From JARYMI01 sp037444845 (GTDB lineage: Bacteria > Acidobacteriota > Aminicenantia > Aminicenantales > UBA8522): a DNA stretch of 64,000 nt. Shown piece after piece: positions 7,464 through 16,537 of this stretch; the stretch's first letter is position 1, and each line of letters begins with the position of its first letter. A model generated the notes under the pieces. That model was not told the DNA's origin and searched no databases. It worked only from the letters and a program-made list of their open reading frames with translations. Position numbers and translations under genes: made by a program. The stretch is taken from contig JBBILQ010000002.1 in the NCBI GenBank assembly GCA_037444845.1, forward strand, positions 45,952 through 109,951. The letters run 5' to 3'.

Positions 7464-9620
7464 ATGAAAAAGATGTTTCTTATTATTCTTATCGGAATAG
7501 GTTTCATGACCTCAAGCCTGGAGGGGGTGGTGCCCAGGAAATGGGAGCTGCGGGACAGGGATGCCTTTCTAAGGGGAAAATTGGACGGAATCTCTGTCTC
7601 GTCCGAAGGCGTTCTCACGCTGGCTCCCCGGGAAGAAAGAGTGGAGGGGCCGGCTGAAGATTTCTACCTTTCCTTTCTTGTCTCGCCGGACGGGACAGCT
7701 TATCTCGGCACCGGCCATGGAGGAAAAATCTACCGCCTGGCCAAGGACGGAAAAATCGACCTCTTCTTCCAGGCGCCGGAGATAGACGTCACCTGCTTGG
7801 CCCAGGATGGACAGGGAACGCTTTTCGCCGGGACTTCGCCGAACGGCAAAATTTACAAGATCACGGGCAAAGACAAGAGCGAAGTTTTTTTCAACCCGGG
7901 CGAGAAATACATCTGGGACCTCGTTTTTGCCGAGAGCGGCGCCTTGATGGCCGCTGTGGGCGAGGGGGGAGGGGTCTACAAGATTAACCAGAAAGGAGAG
8001 GGCCAGCTCGTCCTCAAGGCTGAAGAAAATCATATCCTCTGTCTCAAGAAAGACGAGAAGGGAGGGTTCATCGCCGGCAGCGGCGGCGTTGGCGTCCTCT
8101 ACAGGCTCAGCCCTGAAGGCCGGACAAGCGTGCTGTTCGAGTCTCCTTTTGAGGAGATCAAGAGTATCGCCCTGGACAAGGAAGGGCAGGTTTATGTCGC
8201 GGCCGGCGGCTCTCCTTCGCGAACGAAGAAGGAAGCGCCGGTTGAGGCGGCTCCCCGGGTTTCGACAGACGTGACGGTGACGGTGAGCGCTTCGCCGCAG
8301 CCCTTGGCCCAGCCGGCAACAGCGGCCGCCCAGCGAGAGCCGGGCGCTCTCTTCCGCGTCCGTTCTGACGGCGTCGCCAAAAAAATCTGGGAATCCGAGG
8401 ACGAGCTTATTTATGCGCTTCACTGGGATGAAGCTGAGAAAAAGCTCACCTTCAGCACAGGAAATAATGGCCGCATCTATAGCCTCGACAAGGACGACAA
8501 AACGTCGCTTCTGCTCCAGGAGCCTTCGGAGCAGGCCTATGCTCTTATTCCTTCAGGGCAGAGGCTTTACGTCCTGGCCAATAATCCGTCGAGGCTGAGC
8601 GTTATTTTCCCAGAACAGAGGTTTAACGGAGAGTATTTGAGCGATGTCCTCGACACCAGGACAGTCTCGTCGTGGGGAAAGCTCGATTTTGAGGCCGATC
8701 TTCCGTCCGGGACGACCCTCCAGCTCCAGACGCGCAGCGGCAACTCTTTCGAACCGAACAGCATGTGGAGCGACTGGTCGCCTCCGTACCAGAAGGGAGA
8801 AGAGCAGATCCTCAGCCCGCGCGCCCGTTACCTCCAGTTCAAAATTCTCTTCAAGACCCAGTCGGGCAAGGCCTCTCCGTCGTTCAGGAGAGCGGAGCTC
8901 TTTTACCTTCAGTCCAACCTTGTTCCTTTTGTCAAGACGATCAGGCTCCTGCCGCCGAACGAGGTTTATCTCAAACCTCTGGAGCAGGATGAAGTCATCT
9001 GGGGAGTGAGCGACGTGCCTTTCAAGCAAGCAGGGAAGAAGGAAGAGGTCAAGGCATCCCTTTTCGCCAAGAAAGTTGAAAGAAAAGGTTATCAGACCGT
9101 CGTCTGGGAAGCCGAGGATGAAAACGAGGACGATCTTGTCTATTCTCTTTTTATCAGGAAAGAAGGGGATGCTGTTTGGCGACTTCTAAAAGAAGGCTGG
9201 AGGGATTCCCTGTTTGCTTTTGACACGGTGTCTTTTCCTGACGGCCTCTACTTCATCAAGGTCGAAGCTTCTGACGCCGGTTCCAACCCGCCGGGCACGG
9301 AGCTCAGGGCCGGGAAAATCAGCCAGCCCCTGACGATCGACAATTCCTTGCCGGTGATCACGAATTTCACGGCCACGAGAGAGGGGAACAGGGTAGACGT
9401 TTCTTTTCAGGCGGAGGATTCTTTCTCGGCCCTGGAGAGAGCCGAGTATCTCATCCGGCCGGGAGAGTGGAGGGTGGTTTTTCCAGTCGACGGCATCTGC
9501 GATTCGAAGAGGGAGAGCTTCAAGTTCACGGCCCCGCTTCCGGCCAACGCCGATAACCTCATCACCGTTCGTGTGACCGACAGGCACCGAAACGTCGGCG
9601 TGTTCAGGCAGGCTTATTGA
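7464..9620 (+). CDS. Exported beta-propeller protein with C-terminal beta-sandwich region
   Basis: A 718-residue protein with an N-terminal signal sequence (MKKMFLIILIGIGFMTSSLE). Residues about 60-380 repeat blades of the form DGTAYLGTGHGGKIYRL, GTLFAGTSPNGKIYKI and GGVYKI, as in NHL, SMP-30 or two-component-regulator propellers. A Pro/Ala/Thr-rich linker (about 250-290) splits the propeller. The C-terminal 300 residues look like beta-sandwich or fibronectin-like modules (FPDGLYFIKVEASD, LPVITNFTATREGNRV). No enzyme motif is visible, so a binding or scaffold role in the envelope is likely. Translation probably follows that of the S55 peptidase gene; the start has a GGAGAAGCAGGG upstream. Confidence 0.7.
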   Translation: MKKMFLIILIGIGFMTSSLEGVVPRKWELRDRDAFLRGKLDGISVSSEGVLTLAPREERVEGPAEDFYLSFLVSPDGTAYLGTGHGGKIYRLAKDGKIDLFFQAPEIDVTCLAQDGQGTLFAGTSPNGKIYKITGKDKSEVFFNPGEKYIWDLVFAESGALMAAVGEGGGVYKINQKGEGQLVLKAEENHILCLKKDEKGGFIAGSGGVGVLYRLSPEGRTSVLFESPFEEIKSIALDKEGQVYVAAGGSPSRTKKEAPVEAAPRVSTDVTVTVSASPQPLAQPATAAAQREPGALFRVRSDGVAKKIWESEDELIYALHWDEAEKKLTFSTGNNGRIYSLDKDDKTSLLLQEPSEQAYALIPSGQRLYVLANNPSRLSVIFPEQRFNGEYLSDVLDTRTVSSWGKLDFEADLPSGTTLQLQTRSGNSFEPNSMWSDWSPPYQKGEEQILSPRARYLQFKILFKTQSGKASPSFRRAELFYLQSNLVPFVKTIRLLPPNEVYLKPLEQDEVIWGVSDVPFKQAGKKEEVKASLFAKKVERKGYQTVVWEAEDENEDDLVYSLFIRKEGDAVWRLLKEGWRDSLFAFDTVSFPDGLYFIKVEASDAGSNPPGTELRAGKISQPLTIDNSLPVITNFTATREGNRVDVSFQAEDSFSALERAEYLIRPGEWRVVFPVDGICDSKRESFKFTAPLPANADNLITVRVTDRHRNVGVFRQAY

Positions 9621-9635
9621 TGGAAGAAAGCTGGC

Positions 9636-10202
9636 CTAACTGCTCCTGGCCCGTTCAACGTACTTGTCCTCCCTCGTGTCCACCCGGACGATGTCTCCTT
9701 CCTTGATGAACTGCGGGACTGAAACAACCAACCCCGTTTCCAGCTTGGCTGGTTTGTTGGAAGCCGATTGGGTGGCGCCTTTAAGGTAGGGTTCCGTCTC
9801 GACAACCTTCAGGTCGACGGTCAACGGAGGCCTGACGCCGACAGGCTTGCCCTCGGTGAACTCGATGGTGAAGACAATGTTGGGGACGAGGTATTTAGCC
9901 CCTTCGCCGATGACGTCAGGACTGAGGCGAATCTGTTCGTAATTTTCCAGGTTCATGAAAATCGCGTCCTCGCCGCTTGTGTACAGGAATTCCATCTCCA
10001 CTTCCTCGAGAAACGCCTGTTCGACCCTGTCCTCAGAGCGGAAGCGGTAATCCAGAAGGCTCTGGTCCTTGAGGTTGCGCAGCCTTGTCTGGATCATCGC
10101 TTTCCACCGTCCCGGCGTGATGTGAGTCGCCTCCAGGACCTTATAGAGGCTGCCCTCGAGCTTGATGATCATTCCTTTTCGAATCTGCGTGGCGTTGATC
10201 AT
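9636..10202 (-). CDS. efp: Translation elongation factor P
   Basis: A 188-residue protein with the three EF-P domains: KOW-like N-terminal ATQIRKGMIIKLEGSLYKVL, a central OB domain (GEDAIFMNLENYEQI) and a C-terminal OB domain ending in QFIKEGDIVRVDTREDKYVE. It relieves ribosome stalling at polyproline. The residue at the tip of domain I, which is Lys34 in E. coli, is Arg32 here (TPGRWKA). The ATG at 10202 has CCTCCT (AGGAGG on the minus strand) upstream. It converges on the beta-propeller gene with 15 bases between. Confidence 0.95.
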   Translation of the reverse strand: MINATQIRKGMIIKLEGSLYKVLEATHITPGRWKAMIQTRLRNLKDQSLLDYRFRSEDRVEQAFLEEVEMEFLYTSGEDAIFMNLENYEQIRLSPDVIGEGAKYLVPNIVFTIEFTEGKPVGVRPPLTVDLKVVETEPYLKGATQSASNKPAKLETGLVVSVPQFIKEGDIVRVDTREDKYVERARSS

Positions 10203-10241
10203 GCCTCCTCCACAAATCCTCGCTTGAGAAGCGGCCTTCTC

Positions 10242-10270
10242 TTTTTAGCGAAAGTTGGCCGCTCTGTCAA
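10242..10270 (-). promoter_or_regulatory. Promoter of efp
   Basis: On the minus strand TTGACA (10265-10270) and TAAAAA (10242-10247) are spaced by 17 bases, giving a leader of about 35 bases that includes the AGGAGG. The -35 is perfect, the -10 matches 4 of 6. Confidence 0.6.
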
Positions 10271-10283
10271 TGCCAGCAACTCC

Positions 10284-10311
10284 TTAAAATTGGGGACAGT
10301 TCACCTATTTG
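10284..10311. repeat. GGGGACAG-containing dispersed motif, copy 1
   Basis: CTTAAAATTGGGGACAG followed by TTCACCT recurs, on the opposite strand and with two changes in 26 bases, at 23903-23928. A shorter relative (ACTGTCCCCATGACC) is at about 48764. Motifs with GGGGAC/GTCCCC cores often flank REP-associated tyrosine transposases; no such transposase gene is in this window. The rest of the 222-base gap between efp and the next gene holds the efp promoter and an SD-bearing leader. Confidence 0.5.
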
Positions 10312-10424
10312 CGCATTTTTTTCTTCAGGATTTCTCTCGGCCAGAGGGCACGCCAGGACGAATTAAATTCTGTTGATTTTGGCGTAACTTTCTTATATCT
10401 AATTTTATCGGAGGTAGAGGTACA

Positions 10425-11201
10425 TTGACTGAGGTTATTTTTTTGGGGACGGGGGGGTCGGTGGCGACCCCGACGAGAGACAACACCTCGTTGCTCCTGC
10501 GAAGCGGGGAAGACGTTGTCCTTGTTGATTGCCCCGGCAGCCTCATCCAGAAGCTCGGGAAGCTCAAGATAGACGCTCGCCGGGTGAGAACGATCCTGCT
10601 GACCCACATTCATCCCGATCACATTTACGGCCTGCCATCCTTTATCCATAGCCTGATGCTTGAGACAGGAGACATTCTGTTTCTTGCTTCACCCAGAGCC
10701 ATCCTCCTGGCCCGCCGGCTGCTCGATCTTTTCGGGCTCAGAAAGAAGAACATCAAAACGAGGGTTCGTTTCAGAAGCTTGAAGCCGGGAAAAAAAATCG
10801 ATATTTCCCGTTCCCTGGCCGTCAAGCCATTCGCCGTTCCTCACCATCCGTCCTCCCTGGCCTATCATTTTTGTTTTAACGAGGAACGGAAAGAACTAAT
10901 TTTTTCCGGAGACACACCCGTTCATCCGCCGCTTTTTGAGGAAGCCCGCGGCATCGACTGGTTGATTCATGATTCCAGCGCTCCGTCCCGGTTCTTCAGG
11001 AAATATCCCGCGCTTCGCCGCATGCACACGAGCGCCCTGGACTTGGGCCGAATGAGCCAGGAGGCTTCGGTCAAGGGCCTCGTTCCTATCCATTTTCTGG
11101 GAGAGGTCTGCTTCTCCGTTGCTGAAATCGAGAGAGAAATAAGGAACAGCTTCCGCGGAAGACTGATCATCCCCGAAGACCTCCACGGGCTGAGGCTGTG
11201 A
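10425..11201 (+). CDS. Metallo-beta-lactamase-fold hydrolase (RNase Z-like)
   Basis: A 258-residue protein with the full metal-binding set: THIHPDH near residue 65 (HxHxDH), VPHHPSSLAYHF near 145, FSGDTP near 165 with the bridging Asp, and PIHFLGE near 230. The N-terminal FLGTGGSVATPTRDNTS is typical of RNase Z/ElaC and related phosphodiesterases; the exosite arm of true RNase Z is not evident, so the substrate could be tRNA 3' ends or a cyclic phosphodiester. The start is TTG at 10425, supported by a GGAGG about ten bases upstream. It is followed by the amidohydrolase lipoprotein gene. Confidence 0.8.
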   Translation: MTEVIFLGTGGSVATPTRDNTSLLLRSGEDVVLVDCPGSLIQKLGKLKIDARRVRTILLTHIHPDHIYGLPSFIHSLMLETGDILFLASPRAILLARRLLDLFGLRKKNIKTRVRFRSLKPGKKIDISRSLAVKPFAVPHHPSSLAYHFCFNEERKELIFSGDTPVHPPLFEEARGIDWLIHDSSAPSRFFRKYPALRRMHTSALDLGRMSQEASVKGLVPIHFLGEVCFSVAEIEREIRNSFRGRLIIPEDLHGLRL

Positions 11202-11279
11202 GGAGTAGTCCGGAGCCGCCGAACGGGCGCGACCTCCGCTCCCCAAGGAGACCATCTCAACAGATGTCAGAAGGTAAAC

Positions 11280-12956
11280 ATGATCAAAAGAAAACGATGG
11301 CTTTTAGGTTTTCTCATTTCTGGCCTTGTCTTCTCTGGATGTCAAAGGACAAGAGAAATGGCTGATCTTGTCCTGATAAACGGCGTTATCTGGACAGGAG
11401 AAGAAATGCCTCCCCGGGCAGAGGCAGTGGCCGTTCAAGGGGAAAGGATTATTGCCGTGGGAAAGAGCCGCGAGGTCAAGAAACTGGCCGGGAAAAAAAC
11501 TCGGGTTCTCGACCTCGAAGGCGGCCTCGTCCTTCCCGGGTTTATCGATAGCCACACTCATTTCCTTGACGGCGGATTTTCTCTGTTGAGCATCCGCTTG
11601 CGGGAAGCAAAGAGCAAAGCTGAGTTTATCGCCCTGGTAAAAGAAAAAGCAGAGGAGCTGGGCCCGGGCGAGTGGATCCTCAACGGCAACTGGGACCAGC
11701 AGCAGTTCGACCCGCCTGAGTTGCCGCGCCGTGACTGGATCGATGCGGTCACGCCAGAGAACCCTGTCTGTGTCAACCGGCACGATGGCCACATGGCCCT
11801 GGCGAACAGCCTGGCCCTTCGCCTGGCTGGGATCACGAAAGCGACGCCATCACCAGAAGGGGGCGAAATCCTCAAGGATCCGTCAACCGGCGAGCCGACC
11901 GGCATCCTCAAAGACGCGGCCATGGACTTAGTCATCCGTCACATTCCTGAGCCAACCTTCGAGGCTAAGATCAAGGCGGCTGAGGCCGCTCTGCGGCACG
12001 CCGCCGAATGCGGCGTGACCTCTGTCCACGATATGGCTCAAGCCGGTAACTTTGCGGTCTACCAGGAGCTCCTGAAGAGGGGCGGGCTCACCTTAAGGAT
12101 ATTTCTTTATATCCCGGTGAGCGAGGTCGACATCTATTCGCGGCTTTCCCTGAAAACGCCCTTCGGCAATGACTACCTGAAAATCGGCGGGCTGAAAGGA
12201 TTTGTCGACGGCTCTTTGGGCTCTTCGACAGCGCTTTTTTTTGAGCCTTATGCGGACAACCCTGAACTCACCGGCTTGCTGAGCGCCCAGATGTTCCCCG
12301 ACGGAATCATGGAGAAGAGAATTCTTGCCGCCGATAACGCCGGCCTTCAGGTGGCTATTCATGCTATCGGTGACAAAGCCAACGCTCTCATTCTCGACAT
12401 TTTTGAGCGAGTGATCGCCCAGAATGGGCCCCGGGAGAGACGGTGGCGGGTCGAACATGCCCAGCACCTCAGGCAAGAAGACATCGCGCGGATGGGCCGG
12501 CTCGGCATCATCGCCTCCGTCCAACCCTATCACGCCATCGACGACGGCCGCTGGGCAGAGACGAAGATAGGCCGGGAGAGATGCCGCACGACCTACGCTT
12601 TCCGGTCGCTCTTAGACGACGGCGTGCTCCTTGCCTGCGGGTCGGACTGGACCGTGGCTCCCCTCGACCCCATCAGCGGGATTTACGCTGCCGTGACAAG
12701 GCAAACGACCGACGGGAAGAACCCGGGAGGCTGGTTTGCGGAACAGAAGATTTCTCTCGAGGAAGCTCTCAAGGGATACACTTGGAACGGCGCTTACGCC
12801 GAGTTTGCTGAAAACAAAAAAGGCTCGATAGCCGCGGGCAAGCTGGCCGACCTCGTCGTCCTCGACAGGAACATTTTCCAGATACCTGCAGAGGAAATCA
12901 GCCAAGCGCGCGTAATGACGACCGTCGTCGGCGGCAGCATCATTTTCCACCGCTAG
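11280..12956 (+). CDS. Amidohydrolase (YtcJ-like), predicted lipoprotein
   Basis: A 558-residue protein. The N-terminus has a lipobox (FLISGLVFSGC, Cys20 or 21), so it is probably anchored to a membrane. It then follows the amidohydrolase-3 plan: LVLINGVIWTGE, PGFIDSHTHF near residue 95 (metal His pair), VAIHAIGDKAN near 365, RVEHAQHL near 390, LACGSDWTVAPLDP near 455 (catalytic Asp) and a final AGKLADLVVLDRN. Related enzymes hydrolyse formamides or other amides; the substrate here is unknown. It lies 78 bases after the metallo-beta-lactamase gene on the same strand. Confidence 0.85.
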   Translation: MIKRKRWLLGFLISGLVFSGCQRTREMADLVLINGVIWTGEEMPPRAEAVAVQGERIIAVGKSREVKKLAGKKTRVLDLEGGLVLPGFIDSHTHFLDGGFSLLSIRLREAKSKAEFIALVKEKAEELGPGEWILNGNWDQQQFDPPELPRRDWIDAVTPENPVCVNRHDGHMALANSLALRLAGITKATPSPEGGEILKDPSTGEPTGILKDAAMDLVIRHIPEPTFEAKIKAAEAALRHAAECGVTSVHDMAQAGNFAVYQELLKRGGLTLRIFLYIPVSEVDIYSRLSLKTPFGNDYLKIGGLKGFVDGSLGSSTALFFEPYADNPELTGLLSAQMFPDGIMEKRILAADNAGLQVAIHAIGDKANALILDIFERVIAQNGPRERRWRVEHAQHLRQEDIARMGRLGIIASVQPYHAIDDGRWAETKIGRERCRTTYAFRSLLDDGVLLACGSDWTVAPLDPISGIYAAVTRQTTDGKNPGGWFAEQKISLEEALKGYTWNGAYAEFAENKKGSIAAGKLADLVVLDRNIFQIPAEEISQARVMTTVVGGSIIFHR

Positions 12957-12971
12957 AAACCCGGGTTGAGG

Positions 12972-13000
12972 TTGTCCTAAGAAAACGATTCTGGTAATAT
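12972..13000 (+). promoter_or_regulatory. Promoter ahead of the ald/electron-transfer cluster
   Basis: TTGTCC (12972-12977), 17 bases, then TAATAT (12995-13000), about 21 bases before an AAGGAGGAG ribosome site region and the ATG at 13028. Both boxes match consensus at 4 of 6. Confidence 0.45.
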
Positions 13001-13027
13001 ATGCTGTCTTTTTTGAAGGAGGAGACG

Positions 13028-14140
13028 ATGAATGTCGGCGTGATCAACGAGAGTTCGAAGATAGAGAATAGAGCCGGCCTCAACCCGAGCGGCGTGTCCT
13101 TCTTGGTTGAGAAAGGGCACATGGTCTATGTCCAGGCCGGTGCCGGGCTTAAAGCCGGTTATACCAACGAGGAATATACGGCCCAGGGTGCCAGCGTCGT
13201 TTTCACCAAGGAAGAAGTCTTTGGCCGGTCGGACGTCGTCCTGAACATCTCGCCGCTCAACCAGGAAGAGAGCGAGCTCGTGAAAAGAGATCAGATTTTG
13301 ATGGGATTCCATCATCTGGCCGTTGCCAAGAAAGCCATCATCGAAGAGCTCTTGAAGAAGAACGTCATCATGATCGGCTACGAGATCATCCAGGAAGAAG
13401 ATGAAATCCTGCCTTTCTACGAAAACTTGAGTGAGATCGCCGGCCAGATGTGCCTGGCAATTGCTGGCCACTACCTCCAGACAAATCAAGGCGGCCGTGG
13501 GATGATCCTCGGCGGCGTGGTCAGTGTGCCTCCGGCCACAGTCGTCGTCATCGGCAGCGGCGTTCTGGCCCGCAGCGCAACCCGGGCTCTGTTAGGCGCG
13601 GGCGCCCACACGATCGTCCTCGGCCATAACATGGAAAGGATGCGCCGGATCGAAGAGATGACGGCCGGCCGGGTGATCACCTTGATGGGGAGCAAGTACA
13701 ACCTGACGCGGCTGACGAAAGTGGCCGATGTTCTCATCGGCGCCGTCCTCAGGCCTGGAGAACGGGCGCCGGTCATGATCACGCGAGAGATGGTCAAGAC
13801 AATGAGGCCTGGTTCGGTCATCATCGACCTGGCCATCGACCACGGCGGCTGCATAGAGACAAGCCGGCCGACGACCCTCGAGCATCCGACGTTCGTCGAC
13901 GAAGGGATCATCCATTACTGCGTTCCCAACATCACATCCTCTGTCAGCCGGACCTCGACCAAAGTCCTCTCAAACCTTGTCGTCCGGTATCTGCACGAGA
14001 TCGGCGATTTCGGCGTTGACGAAGCCCTCCAGCGTGACCTGTCGCTCGCCCGGGGTGTCTACGTATGCCGGGGCTATCTCACTAAAAAGAACATTGCCGA
14101 GCGTTTCGGCCTTGAATACAAAGACCAATTTCCTTGTTGA
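13028..14140 (+). CDS. ald: Alanine dehydrogenase / transhydrogenase-alpha family
   Basis: A 370-residue protein of the AlaDH/PNT family. MNVGVINESSKIENRAGLNP is the N-terminal domain start (the Arg/Lys substrate-binding region), VVVIGSGVLARSATRALLGAGA near residue 175 is the NAD-binding Rossmann loop, and IIDLAIDHGGCIETSRPTT near 270 is the family's catalytic-region signature. Expected reaction: L-alanine plus NAD+ to pyruvate, ammonia and NADH. The GSGVLA loop differs from the usual GGGVVG, so another amino acid is possible. The ATG 13028 is preceded by AAGGAGGAG. It sits 14 bases before the NuoE-like gene, which suggests that its NADH feeds the complex downstream. Confidence 0.8.
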   Translation: MNVGVINESSKIENRAGLNPSGVSFLVEKGHMVYVQAGAGLKAGYTNEEYTAQGASVVFTKEEVFGRSDVVLNISPLNQEESELVKRDQILMGFHHLAVAKKAIIEELLKKNVIMIGYEIIQEEDEILPFYENLSEIAGQMCLAIAGHYLQTNQGGRGMILGGVVSVPPATVVVIGSGVLARSATRALLGAGAHTIVLGHNMERMRRIEEMTAGRVITLMGSKYNLTRLTKVADVLIGAVLRPGERAPVMITREMVKTMRPGSVIIDLAIDHGGCIETSRPTTLEHPTFVDEGIIHYCVPNITSSVSRTSTKVLSNLVVRYLHEIGDFGVDEALQRDLSLARGVYVCRGYLTKKNIAERFGLEYKDQFPC

Positions 14141-14154
14141 AGAGCTAAAAAGCC

Positions 14155-14610
14155 ATGATCGAGATGGAAGACATCCTCAGCGAGTTCCACGGACTTCAAA
14201 AAGACCTCATCCATATTCTCCACCGGGCGCAGGCCAAGTTCGGCTATATCCCCCCAGAGGCTGTTGCTCAGATTGCCCAGCGCCTCAAGATCAGCGAGAA
14301 CGAGATTTTCGGCGTGCTCACGTTTTATAAAGCCTTCAGCCTGGAGCCGCGAGGCCAATATTTGGTCACCGTCTGTCTGGGTACAGCTTGCCATGTTCGG
14401 GGAGGCGTCCAGATCGTCGAAGAGATGGAAAGAAAACTCAAGGTCAAGGCTGGCCAAACGACGCCAGACAAGAAATTCACCCTGGAAACGGTCAACTGCC
14501 TGGGATGCTGCGCCATCGGTCCTGTCGTCGTCGTCAACGGAAAATACTACTCCCATGTCACACTCAACAAAGTTGAGCCCATTATCAAGGAGTACAGAGA
14601 AGCGGGTTAA
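14155..14610 (+). CDS. NuoE/HydC-like [2Fe-2S] subunit of a flavin oxidoreductase complex
   Basis: A 151-residue thioredoxin-fold ferredoxin. The four cluster ligands are in VCLGTACHVRG (Cx4C) and VNCLGCCAIGPV (Cx3C), about 36 residues apart as in NuoE/HoxE/HydC. The N-terminal half (LIHILHRAQAKFGYIPPEAV) is the family's helical domain. It should pair with the NuoF-like subunit encoded six bases downstream and pass electrons between FMN and the other clusters. The gene opens a five-subunit set (NuoE, NuoF, NuoG, NfnS and NfnL-like). Confidence 0.9.
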   Translation: MIEMEDILSEFHGLQKDLIHILHRAQAKFGYIPPEAVAQIAQRLKISENEIFGVLTFYKAFSLEPRGQYLVTVCLGTACHVRGGVQIVEEMERKLKVKAGQTTPDKKFTLETVNCLGCCAIGPVVVVNGKYYSHVTLNKVEPIIKEYREAG

Positions 14611-14616
14611 GCGGCC

Positions 14617-16527
14617 ATGAAAAGGATCAGCCATCCTTCCCAGCTCCAGGACTGGAAAAGACGGCTTTTAGCCGAACGGCGTTCCTGCGACAAGACCATC
14701 GTTGTCTCCTCAGGAACCTGCGGACAGGCCAGCGGCTCCCTCCAGATCATCGAAGCCCTGAACTCGGAGATTGAGAAGAAGGACTTGCGCGAGACAGTGG
14801 GACTGGAGATCACGGGCTGCCACGGTTTCTGCGAGCTTGAACCGAATATCGTCATCTATCCCCAGGGCATTTTTTATAAAAAGCTCACACCGGACGACAT
14901 TCCCAGGGTTATTGATGAAACAATCCTGAAAAATAAAATTGTCCCTTCTCTCATCTACGAAGACCCAAAGACCGGCCGCCGATTTCCTCTCCAGAAGGAT
15001 ATCCCTTTCTACCAGAAGCAGGTCCGCCTCCTCACCGAGAACAACTTCAGGATCGACCCGACTAGAATCGAAGACTACATCATGATAGATGGCTATCAGG
15101 CTTTAGCCAAGGTTCTCTTCGACATGACGGCTGAGGAGGTGATTGCCGAAATCCGCGCATCGGATTTGCGGGGCAGAGGAGGGGCAGGGTTCCCGACCGG
15201 CCTCAAATGGCAATTGGTCCGCAATGCTGCAACGGCCAACCGCGATTGTAAATACCTAATCTGCAATGCTGACGAAGGAGACCCCGGAGCTTACATGGAC
15301 CGCAGCCTCCTCGAGGGAAACCCCCACAGCGTCATCGAGGGAATGATCATCGGTGCTTACGCGATCGGCGCGGCCGAAGGCTATATCTATGTTCGGATGG
15401 AATACCCGTTGGCAGTAAGGCATGTCACTTTTGCCCTCGAGCAGGCCAGAGCGCGCGGGCTGCTGGGGAATTCCATCCTGGGCTCTGAATTCCATTTCGA
15501 CATCCACATTGTTGAGGGCGCGGGAGCCTTTGTCTCCGGCGAAGAGACCTCGCTCATGGCTTCGATCGAGGGCCGGCGCGCCTTTCCCAGACAGCGGCCG
15601 CCTTTTCCCGCCCTGGAAGGGTTATGGGGAAAGCCGACCTGTATCAACAACGTGGAAACCTGGGCTAACGTTCCGCTCATCATCAACCGCGGAGCTAAAG
15701 AGTACAGCAAGATCGGCACCGTCGGGAGCAGGGGGACGAAGATTTTTTCGTTGGTGGGCAAAATAAACAGCACCGGACTTGTGGAAGTGCCGATGGGAAT
15801 CACCCTTCGTGAAATTATCTATGACATAGGCGGCGGGATCAAGGAAGGCAAGAAGTTCAAGGCCGTCCAGACAGGAGGGCCTTCAGGCGGGTGCATTCCG
15901 GCAGAGAAGTTAGACTTGCCGATTGACTACGACACCCTCACTCAGGCCGGTTCGATCATGGGCTCGGGCGGCATGATCGTGATGGACGAGGACACCTGCA
16001 TGGTTGATGTTGCCCGTTATTTTCTTCATTTCACCCAGGAAGAGTCGTGCGGCAAGTGCGTTCCCTGCCGCGTGGGCACGAGGCAGATGCACGACATCCT
16101 GACTCGCATCACCCGGGGTCTTGGAGAAGAAAAAGACCTCGGACAGTTAGAGGAGCTTGCCAATTCTGTCCAAAGCGCTTCTCTCTGCGGTCTGGGCCAG
16201 ACAGCTCCCAACCCTGTTCTCACGACTCTGCGCTATTTCTGGCCGGAATACGAAGCCCACATCAGGGAAAAGAGCTGCCCGGCCCTGGTCTGCAAAGACC
16301 TCCTAGTCTATTATATTGAGCCGGGAAAATGCGTCGGCTGCCTTCTCTGCAAGAAGGGCTGTCCGGTCGAGGCGATCAGCGGCGAGAGGAAGAAAGTCCA
16401 TGTGATCGACCAGGACGCGTGCATCAAGTGCGGGGCCTGTCTTGAAATCTGCCCTCCCAAGATAAAAGCTGTTTTCAAGTACACGGGAAAGAAAAAGGGA
16501 AAAATCCTCAAGAAAAAGCTGAGCTAA
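14617..16527 (+). CDS. NuoF/HydB-like NADH- and FMN-binding subunit with extra Fe-S domains
   Basis: A 636-residue protein. Residues about 25-115 are an N-terminal thioredoxin-like domain; about 140-480 the NuoF core with RGRGGAGFPTGLKW (FMN/NADH site), NADEGDPGAYMDR, GEETSLMASIEG and ESCGKCVPCRVGT (4Fe-4S); the C-terminus adds a two-cluster ferredoxin, CVGCLLCKKGC and CIKCGACLEIC. This is the domain order of HydB/HndC, the core of FMN-based electron-bifurcating enzymes (Bfu family). In the N-terminal domain only one Cys is present in SSGTCGQASG, against two in the later GCHGFC, so its [2Fe-2S] site looks incomplete. No membrane partners are encoded nearby, so this is not complex I. Confidence 0.9.
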   Translation: MKRISHPSQLQDWKRRLLAERRSCDKTIVVSSGTCGQASGSLQIIEALNSEIEKKDLRETVGLEITGCHGFCELEPNIVIYPQGIFYKKLTPDDIPRVIDETILKNKIVPSLIYEDPKTGRRFPLQKDIPFYQKQVRLLTENNFRIDPTRIEDYIMIDGYQALAKVLFDMTAEEVIAEIRASDLRGRGGAGFPTGLKWQLVRNAATANRDCKYLICNADEGDPGAYMDRSLLEGNPHSVIEGMIIGAYAIGAAEGYIYVRMEYPLAVRHVTFALEQARARGLLGNSILGSEFHFDIHIVEGAGAFVSGEETSLMASIEGRRAFPRQRPPFPALEGLWGKPTCINNVETWANVPLIINRGAKEYSKIGTVGSRGTKIFSLVGKINSTGLVEVPMGITLREIIYDIGGGIKEGKKFKAVQTGGPSGGCIPAEKLDLPIDYDTLTQAGSIMGSGGMIVMDEDTCMVDVARYFLHFTQEESCGKCVPCRVGTRQMHDILTRITRGLGEEKDLGQLEELANSVQSASLCGLGQTAPNPVLTTLRYFWPEYEAHIREKSCPALVCKDLLVYYIEPGKCVGCLLCKKGCPVEAISGERKKVHVIDQDACIKCGACLEICPPKIKAVFKYTGKKKGKILKKKLS

Positions 16528-16537
16528 AAGGTTTAAG

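Noticed and set aside
7569..8423. A 284-codon minus-strand open frame opposite the beta-propeller gene
   Set aside because: Low-complexity, charge-rich antisense translation with no signal or motif; the plus strand has regular propeller blades.
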